From contig NC_058342.1 of the NCBI RefSeq assembly GCF_905475395.1, positions 23,036,640 through 23,100,639 on the forward strand: a stretch of DNA of 64,000 nt. Reading direction: 5' to 3'. Below, one piece after another: positions 56,150 to 64,000 of this stretch. The stretch's first letter is position 1, and each line of letters opens with the position of its first letter. The DNA is from Chrysoperla carnea. Its lineage: Eukaryota > Arthropoda > Insecta > Neuroptera > Chrysopidae. Below the pieces are notes generated by a model. The model was not told where the DNA came from. It made no database searches and was given only the letters and a program-made list of their open reading frames with translations. Made by a program: the position numbers and the translations under genes.

Positions 56150-56700
56150 TTTCATGACATAACCAGAAACGCTCCAATATGTCGATATTCACAAAGAATT
56201 ATTTTACACGATATTTCAAAAAACTCCATGTCTAATCGTTAAATAAACCCAATTTTTGAAAAAAAAAAAAAAAAAAAAAAAACGAGAAACTCAGTATTCA
56301 AGGTAAATTTGACCCAAAATGTTCGAAAATAGGCCACATTTATCAATTTTACGAGTGCTTTTCGAGATAAAGCCCGAAATACTCTGGGATATCGTTTTTC
56401 TTAGAAACAACTCGTCCAATCGTTAAATTAATCCAATTATTATATTTTTTGAGTTAAAATTTCCTAATATACTTAGTTTTTTCAAATTCTGAAAAAAAAT
56501 TTGTAGCCATTTTCCCCATTTTTTCAAAGAGGTAAACCACTTAAAAAAATTTCAAAAAATCGAGAATGAATTTTAATTTCCGATTTCAATCAAATTCAGT
56601 GTATAAGGTAATTTTGACTCAAAAAGTTCGATAATCGTGCACATTTACCAATTGGACGAGTGGTTTTCGTGATAACAGGAAGAAGATTATAGAGTAAGAT
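56150..56700. repeat. Tandem ~300-bp repeat, two units (as at 6180-6720)
   Basis: CTCAGTATTCAAGGTAAATT then TGACCCAAAA (56291) and TTCAGTGTATAAGGTAATTT then TGACTCAAAA (56596) are ~305 bases apart. Both are followed by ATTTA(T/C)CAATT and GAGTG(C/G)TTTTCG. A long A-run sits at 56260-56282. The same unit type occurs at 6180-6720. Confidence 0.65.
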
Positions 56701-56834
56701 CAAGATCTAAACAAGTTGTTATAGAGAAGGATAGAGCATTCTGGTCAATTTTAGAATTATTATTTGACTGTTATTTTGGACACTTTTTTACTTTAACCCC
56801 TATTGAAGATAGGTCTTCTTATTTTTACCCTCTA

Positions 56835-57121
56835 ACCCTAGTAGCTCAGTTAGTTGAGACGTAACCAATTCCGTCCGCGGTATGCCTAGGGTAGCGGGTT
56901 CGATTCCCGCCGCCACAACAAAAACTAAATTAATTCATAGAAATGATGGGCTGGTGTAGTGCATGGTATATGCAGGGAGGAGGTGCAGTCAGCCTCTGAA
57001 AATAATGGAGTTCCTGATAAATGAAATTATCAGCGGAAAGGTGGTAAAACACATATATGGGCTCTATAGCCTAAGTGTGTCCTTTGTGGACAGCCACTAT
57101 AACTTAACCTAACCTAACCTA
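56835..57121 (+). mobile_element. Complete tRNA-derived SINE with CCTAA-repeat tail
   Basis: The head is tRNA-like, with A box TAGCTCAGTTAG (56842-56853) and B box GGTTCGATTCC (56897-56907). A ~140-base body follows, and then a 3' end GGGCTCTATAGCCTAAGTGT then GTCC ... GGACAGCCACTATAAC and three to four AACCT units (57105-57120). This 3' end matches the 3' end of the LINE at 21077-21545, indicating that the SINE uses that LINE's machinery. It is not a functional tRNA gene: the acceptor ends do not pair and it continues into SINE body. Confidence 0.88.
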
Positions 57122-57649
57122 CCCTTCATAACCGAAAGGAAGCAAGTCTGGTTGCAATACAAAAGAGGTTTGCCTCAAAGTTCTAGAAAGTTGGGAGATG
57201 AAAATGAATTTAATTAAATCACCGAATCATAATAATGGACGATATTTTTTATGTTTTGTATATTCTGTTTTTCCATAAGTAAAACTTTGATTAGTCCAAT
57301 TTATCTGAATATGAATCAAATGTTTAAAAAGTATCTTTATTTACGGAACTCTGGAGGATTTATCTTGATATCGGGAATCGGAAAATACTATCTGGAGTTT
57401 TTCGATCAAATCTGAAGAGATGACAATCCTAATTCAAAGACTTCATTAATTTTCTAAAAATAAACAAAACTAGTTTATTCGATTTTTTTTTAAAGTGAAT
57501 TAAATGATTCGTCTATTATTTAATAAATTAATAATATTCAATTAAAATGATCCATTTTAACTGCGTAACATATTGACCAGTGAGTGACCTTACAACCTAA
57601 ATCCAAATTCTAAATTAAGTGAATGGGTTTTTGAAGATTTGCAAACATC
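57122..57649. other. Intergenic, nothing recognised
   Basis: AT-rich, no gene or repeat recognised. Confidence 0.5.
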
Positions 57650-58110
57650 TAATATATTATTACTCAAGCAAGTTTTTTTCTGTCCTACCCTTATCTTCCT
57701 TATTCCTTTATCAAATTCCATGATTCACCTCTCATTTTCAAACTTATTATGTCTAGGTTTGACGAAAAATATACTCACGGTCTAAAAATGTATCGCTTAG
57801 GAAAAAACACGCTAGATAAATAATTTGAACGAAAAAATATTTTAAATTTAAATAATAAGTGTATTGGGCAAACATGTTAGTTTTTACAGATGCTCTCCTA
57901 ATACTCAAAACATGATTAGGCAAACATGTTACTTTTTACAGATGCTCTCCTAAGACATATAATTACTATTTTTAATACATGTTCTTCTAATATTAATTTA
58001 AGGACTCATGACTTTTTTCACCACTTTTCTACGAAATTTGTTGTTTGATGTTTTTACCCATGGGTTACGGTATCTACGGGAGGAGAATTCCTCACGGGTC
58101 GAGCTAGTAT
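57650..58110 (-). repeat. Dispersed repeat, inverted copy of 48519-48945
   Basis: Reverse complement of the capulet-intron repeat: TCTGTCCTACCCTTATCTTC, GACGAAAAATATACTCACGG, TTTTTACAGATGCTCTCCTA, GGACTCATGACTTTTTTCAC then CACTTTTCTACGAAATTTGT, ending ACGGGTCGAGCTAGT. The GCAAACATGTTA(G/C)TTTTTACA segment is duplicated locally at 57869 and 57922. Confidence 0.75.
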
Positions 58111-59499
58111 ATTTTAATGTCTTTCCTTCTCTCTTCTATTCCCTTCCATACTTTACTGTAATATAAAATTATTTAAGACTAAAAGTCAAGGAAAAAATAG
58201 AAATATATACTTAAATATTTTTATTTGGACTCCACATTACCTCTATATATATACAAACCAAGTATTTAGAATAACATTAAACATTTAGTCTGGTATTACA
58301 ACAGCCTCTTTTAGTTTAAATGAGCTGAATTTAGATAATTAGGGTTATAGTAGGAGTTCGAACTCTTCCTTCTGAACCCTTCATGTAGGCACAACCTTTG
58401 AAGTTTGAAAGGCCGTAGCTCGGAAGGGAAGGGTTTTTGAGGGTTAAGTCCATGAGAATTCCTTTCATTCCTTGCTTGTCATTCTCTTAAAGTGAAACCG
58501 ATTTAAAAATTCATAAATCGTTGTCAATTTTGTTTTAACGCGTTCTATTTTCTCGATCTGACGCACTTTTCTTTTGAATTTTCGCTCCTTTTCCACCTTT
58601 AATTGCATGCATTAGGTCCGTTCGAAAATCTAAGTTAGTTCTACTCGCGTATGATTTTTCTGAAATCATGCGCAAGTAGAACTCAATTGACTTTTTGACC
58701 ATAGATATTCGTCGCTTTTTGTGTAAAAAACCACGCATTAAAATTATTTAAAACAAAAATATGAGAATAAGGATGCTCTTAAAGTTAATATGATAAGAAT
58801 ATCAATCAGAGTAAGAAACGCATTACCCACTCGACATTAGCAATAAAGATGCGTTTCCAAATGTATACCAAATTCTTCTTCGCGTTCAGCAATTTTACCT
58901 GTGACAACAGCGACAAATGAACTCTCCGTTTGAACTTTGCGTCGTCTCAAAACATACCTTCGATCGATTATGTCTGAAGATCGGCTAAACGGTTAACCCC
59001 GCCCAATATCATAGAGATAATACAATAGAATCGCAAAGTTACCGCCCAAATTGTTGATCGCAGTAGAGAGAGACCAGATCAGATAGGAAAATTCCAAATT
59101 TTCCAAAATGTAGGATTTATTGAGTATAATTATTGAAATATAAAAAAATTCCAGATACCACGAATACCTCCACCTAGACCCAAATGTTATTTTGGGTGTG
59201 AGGCGACCCTAAAACATTCTATATAATAGACTATACATGGAGGTAAAGATAAAAAAACAGTAAAAACGTATTATAAAATAAATAAGTGATCGATGTCGAC
59301 CTTTTTATATTTTGAAGTTGAAGGTACAAATGTTCAAGGTGAATTCAAAGCAAATGATTTAACTAATCTATCAATAAATATATTTTCAATAAATTTAAAA
59401 TTGGATTGAATTGAATCGGATTATTTGTATAATGTACTTATCATCAATATTGGATAAGATAAGATAACAATTTATTTCACTCATTGGTCTGGTTAACAT
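58111..59499. other. Intergenic; one short hairpin
   Basis: No gene. An inverted repeat at 58636-58682 (AGTTCTACTCGCGTATGATT / AATCATGCGCAAGTAGAACT) could form a 21-bp stem with a 5-base loop. The 67-residue minus-strand frame across it is not recognised. Confidence 0.5.
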
Positions 59500-60000
59500 A
59501 AATTTTATTAAAAAACAAGTGAAAACGAACAATTGACTGAGTTAACTGTTGAAATACCATGTAAAGACAGTGTTGATTACTTTGTAACATGACACATACA
59601 AACATGTCACACATATACAACTGATATACCCATATAATACATAGTATACAATTTGCCCATAATTTGCGATCTCACGGGTAAACAGTGATGTTTACGAAAA
59701 AAAATTTTATATATAAAAATAGTTGTTAATTTTTTTATAAGGAACATTTTTTACGTTATAGTTTTGTTCTATCTCTAACGGTTTACAAGATGGTTCCTAC
59801 GGACCCAATTGACCTATGTTGCTCATTTACGCACTTGACCTCAGTTTTTACGACCTAAGCACGCTATAAAAATTTCAGCTTGATATCTCTTTTCGTTTTT
59901 GAGTAATCGTGATGACAGACGGACAGACGACAGACAGACAGACAACCGGAAATGGACTAATTAGGTGATTTTATGAACACCTATACCAAAATTTTGTGAC
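59500..60000 (-). repeat. Dispersed family D1, copy 7 (inverted)
   Basis: Reverse complement of D1 from its distal part (AACAATTGACTGAGTTAACT, TACCATGTAAAGACAGTGTT, TATACCCATATAATACATAG, CACGGGTAAACAGTGATG) through CTCTAACGGTTTACAAGATG to the (GACA)n minisatellite (59920-59945) and GGAAATGGACTAATTAGGTG. Confidence 0.8.
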
Positions 60001-60089
60001 TTTTTTAATCATTAACAACTTTCTTATTTAAAGTATTCATCAATTATGGAATAGAGTGAGCTGGAAACACAGGAATAGTATGGTTACGT

Positions 60090-60300
60090 TTATGGTCTGC
60101 GTAAGATGTGCGCCTTCATACTCAATATTTTTCGCTTGAAGCATTTTAATTGATAAAACATATTTTTCGAGGTTCAAGCATAATATGTCAAAAAAAGAAA
60201 AGTTAAAATAAACAATTGAGTGAGTTAATTGTTTAAATACCCTGTGTAGATAGTGATGAATATAAGTGTTTGCATTATCAAATACTGTTAAAAATTACAA
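60090..60300 (-). repeat. Dispersed family D1, end fragments
   Basis: GTCTGCGTAAGATGTGCGCC then TTCATACTCAATATTTTTCG matches 29950-29990. AACAATTGAGTGAGTTAATT then GTTTAAATACCCTGTGTAG matches the inverse of 30660-30715. These are rearranged ends of the D1 family. Confidence 0.6.
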
Positions 60301-61050
60301 ATATGTTCCACAAAGTAAGGCTTACACTTTTATTGAGGGTAGTGAGTGTGTTCTACTTTCCGTATTCGATAAGAAGTCTAATGAGGGGGAAATATGATCT
60401 TAGTGATGAAATAATTTGTTTTAAACTTACCTCGTAATTCTAAGACTCCATTATGTTCCACCTTGTATTTATATCTAGGAAATATAGAAGTATGACCTAA
60501 TTCTTGAAGGTAATCCTTCTCAGATTAAATTTATAAAAAAACAAACAATAGAATTGAATTTCAATTTTTAAATATGCTCTTTATTTTCGTAATTGATATA
60601 AAAAAATGATTGATAACAATGAATAATGAATAATTAAAAAACAATATTTATATTTATTTAATTTTTTTTTGTTATTAATTACATAGTTAATTAATTTTTT
60701 TTTAAATATTTATATTACAAATACATTAGATTTGTTTTTATTTATTTAATGAAATTAAATGATTACAAAATATGAATGGATATGTTCAGATCAACTAAGA
60801 TCTTTTGGACCTAAATTAGAAATTCAGCCCATCTGAGGAATATCATCTATAAAATGAAAATACGTTCTGGATTCATACGTCATTATTAATGGTAGTGGTG
60901 ATTTAAACCATCGACAACGAAGCTATCAATTAACCCCTTACCCCCCTAACAGACGGACCTCAAGGGCCCTTCTAGTATAATCAGTCTTTTATTAAAAAAC
61001 TAGCAATGCCAAGTGTTGTCCGAGCGAGAATCTAACACATATTTAAATTA

Positions 61051-61113
61051 TTCTCGAACATTCCAGATCATTCCCGAACATTCTTGCAAATTCTAGAACT
61101 CTCTGGAAAATTC
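61051..61113. promoter_or_regulatory. Heat-shock-element-like array, 10-bp period
   Basis: Seven consecutive 10-base units begin TTC or CTC: TTCTCGAACA, TTCCAGATCA, TTCCCGAACA, TTCTTGCAAA, TTCTAGAACT, CTCTGGAAAA, TTCTAATACA. This is the alternating nTTCn/nGAAn pattern bound by heat shock factor trimers. No gene was recognised on either side, so it may belong to a transposon or an unseen promoter. Confidence 0.6.
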
Positions 61114-61660
61114 TAATACATCACTGTTACTCTTTGACACACAAACGTCGCTCAATTTATAGAAAACTACTGCATTGAGATAGATGTTATTCCTCAGTCA
61201 GATATGATAGATATGATAGAAGTGTAGATGTTATTCCTCAGATATGATTGAAGTTTCTTAACTTAACTCTAAACAGATCGAAGTTGTTCTGAACACACCC
61301 AAATATTTAAAATTATGTAAATTGGTATCATCTCATTTATCATTTTTTAATTAATTATGTATAATTTTGTAATTTAATTTAATTAATATTGACTTGCAAT
61401 CCATTATCAAATAATCTGTGTAATGTACAATATTTTTAAATCTTACAAATCGTTTGTTTCATCGCATCTTGATTCAATTAATTTTATTATTTAAAATTAA
61501 TTATAATAATTATTTATTTATATATTTTATTATGTCATTACGATTATTTTATACAGAAGGATTTATTTTTGACTCAATAAATTATAACTTTGTCCATTCG
61601 AAGCAGTCAGTCTTTGAACACATATTTTGAGAGAAATAAACATTATTGATATTTTTGGTA

Positions 61661-61954
61661 TGTTCCGTCATATTCACCAGTATACTGGCCAGTGCTAATG
61701 ACGCCATAAACCGACGCCATACTGGTGAATAGGTCCGAAATTCTTAAATATATATTCTTATTGTATTCGTCAATTACGAGTAAGTTTTTTTCAGACGTCA
61801 TTATTGCATCTTAATGAACAATAAATAAATAAATTTCTTGCACAAACACTCGGTGAACACATGTACACTATCATGCCCTTTTTACCAGTACAATATGGAG
61901 TACATTTCTGACGTCATGAGCATTGGCCAATATGCTGGTGAATATTACGGAACA
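61661..61954. mobile_element. 294-bp TIR MITE, ~50-bp arms
   Basis: The left arm TGTTCCGTCATATTCACCAG then TATACTGGCCAGTGCTAATG mirrors the right arm CATGAGCATTGGCCAATATG then CTGGTGAATATTACGGAACA. The interior is AT-rich and includes CAGACGTCATTATTGC. The target duplication is not clear and nothing is coding. Confidence 0.8.
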
Positions 61955-62339
61955 CACCCTTTATTAATTTTTATCTTGAAATTTAAACTTTAGTTAATCA
62001 CATGGAATCTAAATTTTCTAATTGCATATCTCTTAGGAGCATAAATTTGCATCTCTAGTCCGCATGCGTTCGAATTTTGAGAGTAATTAAAGGTTAAATA
62101 TTTATTTTTACATAAAATCAAATAACAAACGGGAAAAAAGATGTATTCTCGTATTAAACATCAATAAGTACGTATAATTGTTAAAATAGTTCTAGGGCTT
62201 GGCCTAATATTTGATAATCATTTCAAAATTTTGGAAATTTGAGATACTTGACATGATAGAAAGATACGATTTTTTGTATTCAAGGTAAAATTCACAACAA
62301 CATTCAACAACAGAATCCTTAAAAAAATTCTAATATATA

Positions 62340-62710
62340 TGTCGCAGCCAAATAGTTAAATTAGCTGTTTTGTTAGCAGCCTAGTTTAGTTAAACAGCCG
62401 TTTAGTTAAATTTTGTGGTTTCAGTCAAGAGTCATTAGATGTTATATTTTGGACGATTCCAAGTATTTCTTGACTCGTGAAAATTTTCATCAAACCTCAC
62501 CGTTTTCGATATATAACCGTTAAAAAAATATTTTTCCAAAAATTCGGTTATATATCGAAAACGGTGAGATTTGGTGAAAATTGTCAAAAAAATACTTGGA
62601 ATCATCCAAAATATAACATGTTATGGCTTTTTAATAAAATTTAACCGGAACCACAAAATTTAACTAAACGGCTGGAATTTTACGGCTAATTTAACTATTT
62701 AACTGCGACA
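62340..62710. mobile_element. 371-bp long-hairpin MITE with TA flanks
   Basis: Starts TGTCGCAGCCAAATAGTTAA and ends TTAACTATTTAACTGCGACA, with TA on both sides (62338-62339, 62711-62712). The two halves are near-complete inverted copies: CACCGTTTTCGATATATAAC / GTTATATATCGAAAACGGTG, and CCAAGTATTTCTTGAC / GTCAAAAAAATACTTGG. The whole element could fold as one long duplex with a ~35-base loop. Non-coding. Confidence 0.9.
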
Positions 62711-64000
62711 TAAACATTGCAACTCCCAGAAAATAAGAAAAACAGCCCTAAAATTACCCTTTTCAGTACAATACATGCTAGAAAATTGCGGCTTTTTTCA
62801 TTCGACCCGGGATAAATTAACAGAATAATTCGAATTTTAATATTTCTATAAAACCCCTTTCCGCCGAAATAGGGAAAACACACCAAAAATACTGGGATGT
62901 TTTCGATATTTCTTCTATACATGCTAGAGTTCGGAAGTAAAAATCGAATAACTCTAAAATTTCTATCTTCTAATATTATTTTCATATGCTTTTTCACCTC
63001 ATGTAATGTTTTTTTTTTCTGACGCGAAGTCAAGGTCGAGGACCACCCCTGTGATCAAGGAGACGGGCATAGCGAGTTAAGGGTGACATTCAAATCAGGT
63101 TAAATAAAAAAATTTTTCGAGCCAAATGATTTTTCCATATTTTATTCAATTTTCTGCTCATTTGAACACCCCCCTAAATAAATGTTCATCAATTTGACAC
63201 GAATTTGACAACAGCCTATCAAATTTCTTGCCATTTTGAAATGACTGTCGAAAATAAATAATTTAAAAAAATTAAATACACTATAAAAGCTGAAAATTTG
63301 ATTGTTTTTTAACGAGGTAGATTTGTTGATAAACAAATTAGATTCGTATTTATAGATAATTAATTAAGACCTACTTAAAAAATGACTATGAATACCAATC
63401 TTAAAAATGATCTGTTGTGGATTGATCATGCGTTCTACTATAGGGATTAAAATAAGGGCATGCTGACACGTCATAGTAGTTGTAACACATCGCACAGTAA
63501 ATATTTGTTCAGTTACGTTATCGTGTAAACGAATCATTATGTGGTCTGTTGAACTGTGTTAGATAATTAATTATTAAACTTGTATGGCAGCAGTATTAAA
63601 ATAATCAAAATATATTTATAAAAAAAATGTTAGTGACTAGTAAATTCTACAAGGTGGTCTAACAAAAACGATACATATTTCAAAAAGCGTCCAGCGCTGG
63701 GTCTTTAAAGAGATCTTTCAATCGTTTTGATATTTACAATTTCAGAAAAATTAGAATAGCCACCTATCCACGAGCTTTTAAAATTTTTCTTTATCCCTTA
63801 GCCGCAAGTACGGAATTTTGGCCGCATTTAACCGAGAAGAGTGACTTTTGTGGAGTCGGTAGCAGAGCACCACTTTAGCAAGCAACAAAAATCTCTCTTT
63901 CGGGAGTTAAATGCGGTCGAGAAGATCGTATTTGCACCTACAGAATCAAGAAAAATGATGCACTTTTTATAAATTGATTTTTTGGATCAAATACCTGTGT
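62711..64000. other. Intergenic; short repeat fragments and a small inverted repeat
   Basis: Phrases at 62765-62830 and 62905-62930 (ATACATGCTAGAAA, TTAACAGAATAATTCG) resemble the interior of the GTCCCGGC elements. At 63795-63945 an inverted pair (CCGCATTTAACCGAGAAG / AGTTAAATGCGGTCGAGAAG) suggests a fold-back remnant. The 112-residue minus-strand frame (62695-63033) has no recognised motif. Confidence 0.5.

Noticed and set aside
56835..56920. A tRNA gene, because A and B boxes look intact
   Set aside because: The ends cannot form an acceptor stem and the sequence runs on into a SINE body with a shared LINE tail; a related fragment lies at the window start.
62695..63033. A 112-residue minus-strand protein
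   Set aside because: It starts in the edge of a hairpin MITE and crosses repeat phrases; no domain or conserved context.

Overview
This is an AT-rich stretch of an insect-like arthropod nuclear genome. It holds two recognisable spliced host genes, both on the + strand: a onecut-family (HNF6-type) CUT-homeobox transcription factor (10035-16465), and the cyclase-associated protein gene capulet/CAP (coding exons 43959-50899, probable 5' UTR exon near 41994-42051). Long introns, low coding density, canonical GT-AG sites and TTAGG-type repeat tails fit an insect that keeps TTAGG-type repeats. The order cannot be fixed from the sequence alone.

Layout: 1-9 kb is intergenic, with a SINE fragment, a deleted hAT transposon that still has its 8-bp target duplication, TTAA-flanked MITEs, a fold-back element and a 947-bp TA-flanked TIR element. 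8-10 kb is the likely onecut promoter/5' UTR, with a degenerate repeat and three TGACGT sites. 10.0-16.5 kb is onecut, whose introns hold TIR elements, a local tandem duplication and a full-length tRNA-derived SINE. 16.5-24 kb contains one TIR family (TAGACGAAA ends) and a ~163-bp satellite array that appears to have grown inside it, plus the 3' end of a LINE tailed with TTAGG repeats. 24-43 kb is intergenic and full of dispersed repeats and MITEs, with one transposon-associated protein fragment. 44-51 kb is capulet, with a LINE inserted antisense in one intron. 51-64 kb is again intergenic repeat landscape, with more LINE fragments, a complete SINE, a long hairpin element and a 10-bp-periodic heat-shock-element cluster.

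The two host genes are functionally unrelated: onecut is a neural/developmental regulator and capulet recycles actin monomers. The most informative observations are: (1) between the onecut CUT domain and homeodomain, a 24-nt microexon followed by an 84-nt in-frame, stop-free intron could give three linker lengths; (2) a SINE and a LINE share the same 3' end, finishing in telomere-like CCTAA repeats; (3) a satellite array bounded by the arms of a TIR element family also present as single-monomer MITEs; (4) tandem TTAA-flanked MITEs sharing one target site; (5) a seven-unit heat-shock-element array with no gene recognised beside it. I did not find a prokaryote-like or otherwise clearly new gene system. 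No searches were run, so family assignments rest on motifs read by eye.
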